Shown piece after piece: positions 1 through 5,451 of a stretch of 5,451 bases of DNA (position 1 is the first letter of the stretch; each line of letters begins with the position of its first letter). The notes below the pieces were generated by a model that worked only from the letters and a program-made list of their open reading frames with translations, ran no database searches and was not told the origin of the DNA. The stretch is from NCBI GenBank assembly GCA_021778935.1, contig JAJYBQ010000170.1, forward strand, positions 1 to 5,451, read 5' to 3'. Source of the stretch: Pseudomonadota bacterium (GTDB lineage: Bacteria > Pseudomonadota > Gammaproteobacteria > Burkholderiales > Burkholderiaceae). The position numbers and the translations under genes were made by a program.

Positions 1-1394
1 GCCAGCGCTTGGCGGATCTTCAGGTAGCCGGATTCGTTGTGGATCGCCTGGACGTGATAGTGGTCGCGATCCTCTTCGCCGTCATGGAGGAGAAAGAGCC
101 GCATGTCACGCATGACCTTGGGGGACAGGTACTGCTCGACCAGGCTGTCGTCCTTGAAGTTGGCCATCGCGAAATGGATCGCCTCCTCCCAGGGCGTTCC
201 GGCAATGCCGGGGAACCACTGCCGATCCTCCTCCGTTGGCGATTCGCTGATGCGCCGGATGTCACGGAAGATCGAGAAGCCCAGTGCGTACGGATTGATG
301 CCATGAAATCCACGGGCATCAAACGCGGGTTGCGCCACGACGGCGCCGTGGTTGGCAAGCCACTCGAGCATGAACCCGTCGTCGATCTCCCCCGCGTCGT
401 AGAGATCATGCAACAGCGTGTAATGCCAGAAGGTCGCGGCGCCTTCGTTGGCAACCTTGGTCAGGCGCTGCGGATAAAAATACTGCGAAACCTTGCGGAC
501 GATGCGCACCAGTTCGCGCTGCCATGGCTGCAGCCTGGGGCCATGCTTTTCGATGAAGTAGAGCAGGTTTTCCTGCGGCTCGAAGCCTTGTGCCGGTTCG
601 GTGGCGGTCTTCTCGCCGTTGAGGTGGAGGTGGGCGAAATCCGGGTTGTAATGCTTCTCCGCGAATTGCAGCCGCTCGTTCAAGCGGGCGCGCTCGCGTT
701 TCACCGACAGGTGCGCGGGCCGCCGGTAGCGGTCGACGCCATAGGGCGCCAGGGCGTGACAGCAGTCGAGGATCTCCTCCACCTCCCGCCGGCCGTAGCG
801 CTCTTCGCAATCCTGCACGAAGCCGCGGGCGAATTGCAGGTAGTCGAGAATGGCGTCGGCCTGCGTGAATTGCCGGAACAGGTAGTTGTTCTTGAAAAAT
901 GCGTTGTGCCCGTATCCCGCATGCGCCATGACCAGAACTTGCAGGGCCGTGGTGTTGGTCTCCATGAGATAGGCGATCGCCGGATCGGTATTGATGACGA
1001 TCTCGTAGGCGAGCCCGCTCATGCCTTTGCGGTAGCTGTGTTCCTGCGCGAGCAACTGCTTGCCGAAGCTCCAGTGCGCGTAATGCACCGGCATCCCGAC
1101 CGTCGATACCAGATCGATCATCTGGCTGGCGGTGATGATCTCGTATTGGATCGGGTAGGTGTCCAGGCCATGCTGCCGGGCGTGGTGCGCAAGCGCGCGA
1201 TCGAATTTTTCCAGAATTCCCAGGGTCCATTCCGAATCGGTGGCGATCGGCTCCGCGCGGCGATTTGCGCCGGGCTTTGGCATCGGCACGGTGGGTTTGG
1301 CGAGCAGCTTCGGCCACGGACGCTGCCGATGGCGGTCGCCGTCCTGGGTTGTCTTCCGGCCTTCATCCGGGCCAGGTACGGGCCGGTCCGTCAT
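1..1394 (-). CDS. spoVR: SpoVR/YcgB family protein, C-terminus cut by window edge
   Basis: This is the third gene of the prkA-yeaH-spoVR operon. It starts at ATG 1392-1394 and runs off the left edge after 464 codons. E. coli YcgB has about 510 residues, so roughly 60-80 C-terminal residues should lie outside. Reading the frame gives signature stretches seen across the family: DTYPIQYEIIT (residues 78-88), HWSFGKQ (107-113), GLAYEIVINTDP (127-138), MAHAGYGHNAFFKNNYLF (156-173), CHALAPYGVDRY (212-223), ENLLYFIEK (275-283), RIVRKVSQYFYPQ (297-309), NEGAATFWHY (316-325), INPYALGF (366-373) and LSPKVMRD (423-430). No signal peptide or membrane segment is seen, so it is probably cytoplasmic. Bacillus SpoVR affects spore cortex formation; in non-sporulating proteobacteria its biochemical role is not settled. 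Two oddities are an N-terminal region of about 38 extra basic, proline-rich residues compared with E. coli, and Ala where I recall Trp in the NEGWA signature. The start overlaps the yeaH stop (ATGA) and has a good ribosome binding site, so I prefer it over the internal ATG at 1281-1283, which has none. Confidence 0.97.
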   Translation of the reverse strand, partial: MTDRPVPGPDEGRKTTQDGDRHRQRPWPKLLAKPTVPMPKPGANRRAEPIATDSEWTLGILEKFDRALAHHARQHGLDTYPIQYEIITASQMIDLVSTVGMPVHYAHWSFGKQLLAQEHSYRKGMSGLAYEIVINTDPAIAYLMETNTTALQVLVMAHAGYGHNAFFKNNYLFRQFTQADAILDYLQFARGFVQDCEERYGRREVEEILDCCHALAPYGVDRYRRPAHLSVKRERARLNERLQFAEKHYNPDFAHLHLNGEKTATEPAQGFEPQENLLYFIEKHGPRLQPWQRELVRIVRKVSQYFYPQRLTKVANEGAATFWHYTLLHDLYDAGEIDDGFMLEWLANHGAVVAQPAFDARGFHGINPYALGFSIFRDIRRISESPTEEDRQWFPGIAGTPWEEAIHFAMANFKDDSLVEQYLSPKVMRDMRLFLLHDGEEDRDHYHVQAIHNESGYLKIRQAL

Positions 1395-2671
1395 GTTGCG
1401 GCCCTCCGCGCAAACAGCTCCCGGAACACCGGCCAGATGTCACCGCGATCGTGCACGGCGCGGCGGGCGAAGGCGGGACTGTCGATCGCGTCGTATGCCT
1501 GCCAAAGATCCGAAGCGCGGCGGAACCATCCCGTTGCGCTGGGCGTGTCGACATAGGCGAAATACCGCAGGCCGGGCAACAGGGTCTGGCGGACGAACGC
1601 GGCGCTGCGCCGACCATCGTCGGCGGTGCAGTCGCCGTCGGACGCCTGCGCGAGATACACATTCCAGTCCGGCCCGCCATAGCGCTGCAGGAGAATGCGG
1701 TGCACCAGTTCGAGCGCCGGCAGGACGAGCGTGCCGCCGCTGAGCCGATCGTGGAAAAAGCGATCTTCGTCGACCTCTTCGGCGGTTTCCGTGTGGCGCA
1801 CGAACACCACGTCGACGTGGCCGTACTTGCGCTCGAGGAACAGGTAGAGCAGCGCGAAGAAGCGCTTGGCGAGATCCTTCTTGCGTTCATCCATCGATCC
1901 CGACACATCCATCAGACACAGCATCGCGGCGCGCGTCGCCGGCGCGGCGGTCGGAACGCGGGCGCGGTAGCGTCGGTCCACGTCCTCCAGGAACGGCAGG
2001 TGGGATCGGCGCTCATGCAGGGCGGCGATTTCGCGTTCGATGGCGAGCAGCGCCTCGCCGTCGGCGGATCGTGCCTGTTGCGCCAGCTCCTCCAGTCGCT
2101 CGGCGATCGCGCCGCGCAGTGCGATGCGCCGTGCGATCGCCATGCGTACGGTCATCGCCGGCAGCAGGTTCGACGGAACGCCGTCGCGACTGTGCCCGCC
2201 GCGGCGCATGCGGTCCATCGTGACCTCGCCGAAGCGCGTGCGCTCGAGGTTGGGCAGCTCCAGGTCGTCGAAGAACAGGGCGAGAAACTCTTCGCGCGAG
2301 AGCGTAAACGCGAACGAGTCGGCGTCGCCGCCACCTTCTCCGGCGCCGTCGCCCGCGCCGTCGCCCTGGTCGCTTCGCGGGCGGTCGAGGGTGTCGCCGG
2401 GAAGAAATTTCCGGTTGCCGGGCAGGACGAAGTCGCGGCTACCGGTGGCGTTGTCATGGATGAGGTGTGGCTCGACGAGGCCACGGCCCGGGATCGCAAC
2501 GCGCCCGCCCCGGCCGATGTCGGTGATCGATCGCTTGTCGAACTCCTCGTCCACCGCCCGCTTGATGTCGTCCTTGAAGCGGCGGATGAAGCGTTCGCGA
2601 TTGACCGCACCCCGCCCCGGCGGGTCGGAGCGGCGGTCGACGATGCGCAACATGCCGCGGGCGGCAGACAT
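1391..2671 (-). CDS. yeaH: YeaH/DUF444 family protein with vWA-like domain
   Basis: This 426-residue protein is close to the 427 residues of E. coli YeaH, which it resembles from the N-terminal VDRR and NRERFIRR segment (residues 11-31) to the C-terminal DIWPVFRELF (411-420). A low-complexity Gly/Asp stretch lies near 100-118. The C-terminal half is a von Willebrand A-like domain. Its LMDVSGSMD (253-261) supplies the DxSxS metal site (D255, S257, S259), and SGGT (311-314) and ASDGD (343-347) probably supply the other metal ligands. vWA proteins encoded next to AAA+ ATPases often act as their partner or adaptor; E. coli YeaH works with YeaG (PrkA) in adapting to long nitrogen starvation. I chose ATG 2669-2671 because GGAG lies 5 bases before it. 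An in-frame GTG at 2675-2677 overlaps that GGAG and is unlikely; ATG 2651-2653 matches the E. coli N-terminus better but has no ribosome binding site. It lies 10 bases after prkA and overlaps spoVR by 4 bases, so it is probably translationally coupled to both. Confidence 0.96.
   Translation of the reverse strand: MSAARGMLRIVDRRSDPPGRGAVNRERFIRRFKDDIKRAVDEEFDKRSITDIGRGGRVAIPGRGLVEPHLIHDNATGSRDFVLPGNRKFLPGDTLDRPRSDQGDGAGDGAGEGGGDADSFAFTLSREEFLALFFDDLELPNLERTRFGEVTMDRMRRGGHSRDGVPSNLLPAMTVRMAIARRIALRGAIAERLEELAQQARSADGEALLAIEREIAALHERRSHLPFLEDVDRRYRARVPTAAPATRAAMLCLMDVSGSMDERKKDLAKRFFALLYLFLERKYGHVDVVFVRHTETAEEVDEDRFFHDRLSGGTLVLPALELVHRILLQRYGGPDWNVYLAQASDGDCTADDGRRSAAFVRQTLLPGLRYFAYVDTPSATGWFRRASDLWQAYDAIDSPAFARRAVHDRGDIWPVFRELFARRAAT
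1402..1407 (-). promoter_or_regulatory. Ribosome binding site of spoVR
   Basis: GGAGGG lies inside the end of yeaH, 7 bases before the ATG that overlaps the yeaH TGA. It supports the early start of spoVR and therefore the reality of its N-terminal extension. Confidence 0.8.
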
Positions 2672-2676
2672 GGTCA

Positions 2677-2680
2677 CTCC
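2677..2680 (-). promoter_or_regulatory. Ribosome binding site of yeaH
   Basis: GGAG sits in the 10-base gap after the prkA stop and 5 bases before ATG 2669-2671. It overlaps the in-frame GTG at 2675-2677 and so argues against that codon as the start. Its position right after the prkA TGA suggests that ribosomes finishing prkA can re-start on yeaH. Confidence 0.7.
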
Positions 2681-2681
2681 G

Positions 2682-4637
2682 TCACGACTGGGCGCTCTTC
2701 TTGAAGTGCAGGTACCAGTCGACCAGTCGCCGCACCTGCTTTTCGGTGTAGCCGCGCACCACCATGCGGCTCACGAAGGAGCGGTGGCGGTCGTCGAGTT
2801 CGGCAGACCCTTTTGCCTCGAACGAGATCACCGGCAGGATGTCCTCCGTCTTGCTGAACATCCGCTTCTCGATCACCGTCCGCAGCTTTTCGTAGCTCGT
2901 CCAGTGCGGGTTCTTGCCGTGGGCACGGGCGCGCAACACGAAATTGACGACTTCATTGCGGAAATCCTTGGGGTTGGAAATTCCCGCGGGCTTCTCGATC
3001 TTTTCCAGCTCGGCGTTGAGCGCCTCGCGCGAGTACTGCATCCCGGTTTCCTGGTCGCGCCAGTCTTCGTCGAGCAGCCACTTGTCGGCGTAGGTTACGT
3101 AGCGGTCGAACAGGTTCTGCCCATATTCGGAGTAGGCATCCAGGTAGCTCATCTGCAGTTCCTTCTCCAGGAACTCGGCGAAGCGCGGGACGATCCACTC
3201 CTTGATGTGCGAACGCAGGCGCCGCTTGTACTCTTCGGGCAGATCCTCCTTCGAGAGCCGCTCCTCGAGCACGACCAGCAGGTTGACCGGATCGGCGGCG
3301 ATTTCGCTCGGATCGCGATTGAACGCCGCGGAGATCGTCTTGAAGGCCCAGCGGGTCGAAAGCCCCGAGAACCCCTCCGGCGCACCGGCGTCATCACGAT
3401 ATTCCTTGACGCTCTTGGCGCGCGGGTCGAGATCCTTGAGGTTTTCGCCGTTGTAGGAGCGCATCTTGGAATAGATCGACGAGTTCTCCGGTACCGCCAG
3501 ACGGGAAAGCACGGTGAACTCGGCCAGTGTGCGCAGGGTCTGCGGCGCGCACGGGGCCTCCGCGAGCGTCGAGGACTTCAACATCTTGTCATAGATGCGA
3601 ACCTCCTCATCGACGCGCAGGCAGTAGGGAACCTTCACGAGGTACACGCGGTCGATGAACGCCTCGTTGTCCCGATTGTTGCGGAATTTGATCCACTCGG
3701 CCTCGTTGCTGTGCGCCATGATGAAGCCGTTGAACGGCATCGCGGGCAAGGCTTCCGTTCCCTTGAAGTTTCCTTCCTGGGTCGCGGTGAGGATGGGGTT
3801 GAGGACCTTGAGCGGCGCCTTGAACATTTCGACGAATTCGACGCAGCGCGCCGACCCCAGGCAAAGGGCCCCGGAATAGCTGTAGGCGTCGGGATCGTCC
3901 TGCGCGTGGCGTTCCAGCATGCGCAGGTCGATCTTGCCGACCAGCGTGGAAATGTCCTGGGTGTTTTCGTCGCCCGGCTCGGTCTTGACGATCCCCACCT
4001 GGTTGAGCACGGACGGGATCACCCGCACGACGCGGAACTGTGAAATGTCGCCGCCGTACTCCCGCAGGCGCTTGAGTGCCCATGGACTGGCGATGCCCGG
4101 CAGCGCGCGGCGCGGGATGCCATAGCGGTCTTCGAGCATCGGGCCGAATTTGTCGCGCTCGAACAGGCACAGCGGCGATTCGAGCAGCGGCGAGATCCGC
4201 CCGTGCTTCGAGTCCTTGAGCGCGTAGATCGGAAACTGCTCGGCGAGCTTCTTGATCTTTTCTGCCAGCGACGATTTCCCGCCACCCACCGGCCCGAGGA
4301 GGTACAGCACCTGCTTGCGCTCCTCCAGGCCCTGCGCGGCATGGAGGAAGTACGCATAGAGCTGCATCAGGGTGTCTTCCATGCCGTGGAACTCGGCAAA
4401 GGTGTCCCACACCTGGATAGCCCGGTTCTGAAAGATGCGCGACAGGCGGGGATCGTCCGCGGTATTGACCAGCCGCGGCTTGCCGATGGCTTCCAGCACG
4501 CATTCGTGCGCCGACGCGTAGGCCATGCGGTCCGTCCGGCAATACTGGAGGAAGTCCTCCAACCCCATTTCTTCGTCCAGAGAACGGGCGAAGTCGGATT
4601 GGAATACGGCAATCAGGTCTGCTGGCGCACTGCTCAT
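2682..4637 (-). CDS. prkA: PrkA/YeaG family AAA+ serine kinase or protease-like protein
   Basis: First gene of the operon, 651 residues against 644 in E. coli YeaG, with strong similarity along the whole length. The N-terminal AAA+ part carries the Walker A motif GPVGGGKS (residues 115-122). It also has YGIPRRALPG (172-181), KTEPGDEN (218-225), a likely Walker B/acidic stretch at VEFVEMFKAP (266-275), a sensor-like AHSNE (308-312) and a possible arginine finger in AFIDRVYLVKVPYCLR (326-341). The C-terminal PrkA domain contains ENSSIYSKMR (384-393), YSEYGQNLFDRYVTYAD (502-518), EKIEKPAGISNPKDFRNEVVNFVLRA (545-570) and WTSYEKLRTVIEKRMFS (579-595). The family was first described as a serine protein kinase; later work on the Bacillus protein argues for an AAA+ Lon-like protease, so the activity is uncertain. 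No export signal is visible. ATG 4635-4637 is preceded by GGGAGG at 4 bases and gives the family's usual length. A TTG at 4737-4739 would add 34 unrelated residues and overlaps the candidate promoter. Confidence 0.98.
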   Translation of the reverse strand: MSSAPADLIAVFQSDFARSLDEEMGLEDFLQYCRTDRMAYASAHECVLEAIGKPRLVNTADDPRLSRIFQNRAIQVWDTFAEFHGMEDTLMQLYAYFLHAAQGLEERKQVLYLLGPVGGGKSSLAEKIKKLAEQFPIYALKDSKHGRISPLLESPLCLFERDKFGPMLEDRYGIPRRALPGIASPWALKRLREYGGDISQFRVVRVIPSVLNQVGIVKTEPGDENTQDISTLVGKIDLRMLERHAQDDPDAYSYSGALCLGSARCVEFVEMFKAPLKVLNPILTATQEGNFKGTEALPAMPFNGFIMAHSNEAEWIKFRNNRDNEAFIDRVYLVKVPYCLRVDEEVRIYDKMLKSSTLAEAPCAPQTLRTLAEFTVLSRLAVPENSSIYSKMRSYNGENLKDLDPRAKSVKEYRDDAGAPEGFSGLSTRWAFKTISAAFNRDPSEIAADPVNLLVVLEERLSKEDLPEEYKRRLRSHIKEWIVPRFAEFLEKELQMSYLDAYSEYGQNLFDRYVTYADKWLLDEDWRDQETGMQYSREALNAELEKIEKPAGISNPKDFRNEVVNFVLRARAHGKNPHWTSYEKLRTVIEKRMFSKTEDILPVISFEAKGSAELDDRHRSFVSRMVVRGYTEKQVRRLVDWYLHFKKSAQS

Positions 4638-4641
4638 ATCG

Positions 4642-4647
4642 CCTCCC
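4642..4647 (-). promoter_or_regulatory. Ribosome binding site of prkA
   Basis: GGGAGG lies 4 bases before ATG 4635-4637. It decides the start of prkA against the upstream in-frame TTG, which would give a protein 34 residues longer than the family pattern supports. Confidence 0.8.
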
Positions 4648-4711
4648 GCAACACGGAATGCAAGTCCGACGAGACACAGTGTAGGCGCAGATGCGGCGAG
4701 TGGGTGAACGG

Positions 4712-4739
4712 AATATGAATGCGAATCCGCCGCTATCAA
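4712..4739 (-). promoter_or_regulatory. Candidate promoter of prkA operon
   Basis: TTGATA (4739-4734) matches 5 of 6 bases of the sigma-70 -35 element, and CATATT (4717-4712) matches 4 of 6 of the -10 element, with a 16-base spacer. Transcription would start near 4705 and give a leader of roughly 68 bases. The same stretch also reads as TTGATA-N13-ATTCATAT, which partly fits the sigma-32 pattern TTGAAA-N13-CCCCATAT but lacks the leading C run. No convincing sigma-54 GG-N10-GC element was found. Confidence 0.38.
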
Positions 4740-4760
4740 CCCGCAGCGCGCGGCACCCGC

Positions 4761-4780
4761 GCCTACCCCGCGGGTTAGGC
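4761..4780. promoter_or_regulatory. Palindromic candidate operator upstream of prkA promoter
   Basis: GCCTA (4761-4765) and TAGGC (4776-4780) frame a near-palindromic GC core (CCCGCGGG), giving 20 bases of dyad symmetry with one central pair mismatched. The centre is about 65 bases upstream of the start point predicted from the candidate promoter, a usual distance for an activator. I do not recognise the site as that of a named regulator. It could also form a weak hairpin in read-through RNA. Confidence 0.3.
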
Positions 4781-4832
4781 TTTCGTCGCGGAAAATCGTT
4801 CAGGGCGGGAAGCGGAATCGGCCTGTGATGAG

Positions 4833-4859
4833 GACGCTTCCGAGACTCGGCACGGCGTC
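4833..4859. repeat. Nested inverted repeat beyond the rpoH terminator
   Basis: Outer arms GACGC (4833-4837) and GCGTC (4855-4859) flank the odd-centred palindrome CCGAGACTCGG (4840-4850), giving a two-part hairpin with a small internal loop. It lies about 10 bases past the terminator T run, so it is in the promoter-upstream region of prkA rather than in the main rpoH transcript. No T run follows it. It could be a protein binding site or chance in GC-rich DNA. Confidence 0.35.
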
Positions 4860-4869
4860 GCGTGCCCCC

Positions 4870-4899
4870 AAAAAAGTTCGCCCCGCTTGCGCGGGGCGA
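4870..4899 (-). terminator. Rho-independent terminator of rpoH
   Basis: On the minus strand, 75 bases after the rpoH stop, a 9-bp perfect stem (TCGCCCCGC paired with GCGGGGCGA; arms 4891-4899 and 4878-4886) encloses a GCAA loop of the stable GNRA type. Two bases later comes TTTTTT (4875-4870). A GC-rich stem followed by a T run is the classic intrinsic terminator. It should end most rpoH transcripts and leave prkA dependent mainly on its own promoter. On the plus strand no T run follows the stem, so it works in one direction only. Confidence 0.87.
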
Positions 4900-4904
4900 G
4901 AATT

Positions 4905-4941
4905 CCGCCTCTTCAGAGGAGAGGGGGAGGAACAGAGGCGG
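4905..4941 (-). repeat. Inverted repeat with CU-rich loop in rpoH 3' UTR
   Basis: CCGCCTCT (4905-4912) and AGAGGCGG (4934-4941) are perfect 8-base inverted repeats around a 21-base loop. In the rpoH transcript the loop is strongly CU-rich and contains CCTCCCCC. A smaller alternative hairpin, CCTCT/AGAGG (4908-4912 and 4915-4919), shares the arm and cannot form at the same time. The element begins 32 bases after the rpoH stop and ends 5 bases before the terminator stem. It may stabilise the 3' end or be part of a small RNA; the sequence alone does not decide. Confidence 0.6.
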
Positions 4942-4973
4942 AAAGACACGAACCCATCCACGGGGGGAACACG

Positions 4974-5451
4974 TCAGGCATAACCAGCAAGCTCCTCACG
5001 CATCGTCCGTAATGCTTTGAACTCGATCTGGCGAATTCGTTCCGCGGACACACCGAACTCATTTGCAAGATCTTGTAACGTCGCCGTGCCGACGCTGCCA
5101 TCTTCGTTTTCGTCCAGCCAGCGGGCCTGCACGATCCGCCGGCTGCGGGCGTCGAGGGTGTCCAGAGCGCGGAGCACACCGTCGCTCTGCAGGACATCCG
5201 CCCGTCGGCGCTCCAACACCCGGGTGGGCTCCGATTCGGGGTCCGACAGGTAGGCGATGGGCGCCGGCGCCGCGTCGGCTTCCTCGTCGACCCGATTTTC
5301 CAGGGAGATGTCGCCGCCGGCCATGCGCGTTTCCATTTCGACCACTTCTTCCGGTTTCACGCGGAGTTCGCGTGCCACATCGGCGACCTCTTCCCGGCTC
5401 AACGTCCCGGATTCCTTCTTCATGCTGCGAAGATTGAAGAACAGCTTGCGC
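4974..5451 (-). CDS. rpoH: RNA polymerase sigma-32 factor RpoH, N-terminus outside window
   Basis: Only the last 158 complete codons are inside; about 130 N-terminal residues (regions 1-2) should lie beyond the right edge. The first visible residues, RKLFFNLR (5427-5450), are the end of the RpoH box, QRKLFFNLR, a signature that separates sigma-32 from other sigma-70 family members. Next comes region 3, EEVADVARELRVKPEEVVEMETRM. After an acidic linker comes region 4, with LDTLDARSRRIVQARWLDE and the helix-turn-helix TLQDLANEFGVSAERIRQIE (about 5081-5022), which reads the -35 element of heat-shock promoters. The protein directs core RNA polymerase to chaperone and protease genes. The linker motif APIAYLSD and the segment EPTRVLE look like betaproteobacterial RpoH. 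The stop TGA at 4974-4976 is followed by a hairpin and an intrinsic terminator. The FtsH and DnaK control regions near region 2.1 are outside the window, so its stability control cannot be judged. Confidence 0.97.
   Translation of the reverse strand, partial: RKLFFNLRSMKKESGTLSREEVADVARELRVKPEEVVEMETRMAGGDISLENRVDEEADAAPAPIAYLSDPESEPTRVLERRRADVLQSDGVLRALDTLDARSRRIVQARWLDENEDGSVGTATLQDLANEFGVSAERIRQIEFKALRTMREELAGYA

Larger units (their letters stand above)
4638..4973. other. Intergenic region between rpoH and prkA
   Basis: These 336 bases hold no convincing gene on either strand. From the rpoH end they contain the CU-rich-loop hairpin, the rpoH terminator, a nested inverted repeat, a 20-base palindrome, the candidate prkA promoter and the prkA ribosome binding site. 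Short open frames crossing it are extensions of antisense frames or of prkA and lack ribosome binding sites or family features. Confidence 0.75.

Noticed and set aside
406..1317. 303-codon minus-strand frame inside spoVR
   Set aside because: It is an Arg/Ala/Pro-rich out-of-frame reading; the frame starting at 1394 reproduces SpoVR signatures throughout the same bases.
9..1556. 515-codon plus-strand open frame
   Set aside because: It lies entirely antisense to spoVR and the end of yeaH, which match known families residue by residue. Long antisense frames are expected in GC-rich genes, and this product shows no recognisable domain.
2672..2677. GTG start for yeaH
   Set aside because: The codon overlaps the GGAG that best serves the ATG six bases later, and no other ribosome binding site lies before it.
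1265..2704. 479-codon plus-strand open frame
   Set aside because: It is antisense to yeaH and overlaps two other plus-strand frames. The real coding sequence on the minus strand has the intact DxSxS motif and full-length similarity to YeaH.
2040..4043. 667-codon plus-strand open frame
   Set aside because: It is antisense to yeaH and prkA. The product starts as a low-complexity Ser/Arg/Pro run and shows no family signature, as expected of a shadow frame.
4638..4739. N-terminal extension of prkA from TTG 4737-4739
   Set aside because: It would add 34 residues unlike the family, overlaps the candidate -35 element, and ATG 4635-4637 has a good GGGAGG site and gives the normal length.
4638..4870. 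Sigma-54 promoter for prkA, expected from the nitrogen-starvation role in E. coli
   Set aside because: The few GG-N10-GC spacings in the region lack the TGGCAC and TTGC context, so none is credible by eye.

Overview
The window comes from a GC-rich proteobacterium. Every gene lies on the minus strand, so transcription runs from right to left. The C-terminal half of the heat-shock sigma factor resembles the betaproteobacterial form of sigma-32 as I remember it. That points to Betaproteobacteria, but this is an inference without a database search.

In transcription order the layout is: (1) rpoH (sigma-32), C-terminal part only, 5451 to 4974, with its start beyond the right edge; (2) a 336-base intergenic region, 4973-4638, holding a hairpin with a CU-rich loop, a strong intrinsic terminator for rpoH, two further inverted repeats and a candidate promoter; (3) prkA (yeaG), 4637-2682, an AAA+ protein of the PrkA family; (4) yeaH (DUF444), 2671-1391, a von Willebrand A-like protein with an intact DxSxS metal site; (5) spoVR (ycgB), starting at 1394 and running off the left edge after 464 codons.

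prkA, yeaH and spoVR form a tight operon. There are 10 bases between prkA and yeaH, and the yeaH stop overlaps the spoVR start in an ATGA. Each gene has its own purine-rich ribosome binding site. This three-gene set is widely conserved in bacteria. In enterobacteria it is linked to RpoS, stationary phase and nitrogen starvation, and SpoVR is named for its role in Bacillus spore cortex formation. The biochemical job of the set is still poorly defined. The co-translated arrangement fits an AAA+ ATPase working with a vWA partner, similar in logic to other MoxR/vWA-type pairs, with SpoVR as a third component or client.

The points most worth a second look are the position of the stress operon directly behind rpoH, a candidate prkA promoter whose elements partly resemble sigma-32 boxes, the structured rpoH 3' untranslated region, and a SpoVR with a changed signature residue and a long basic N-terminal extension. 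I see no mobile elements, CRISPR arrays, tRNA or rRNA genes. No wholly undescribed system is visible; the operon is known but functionally obscure.
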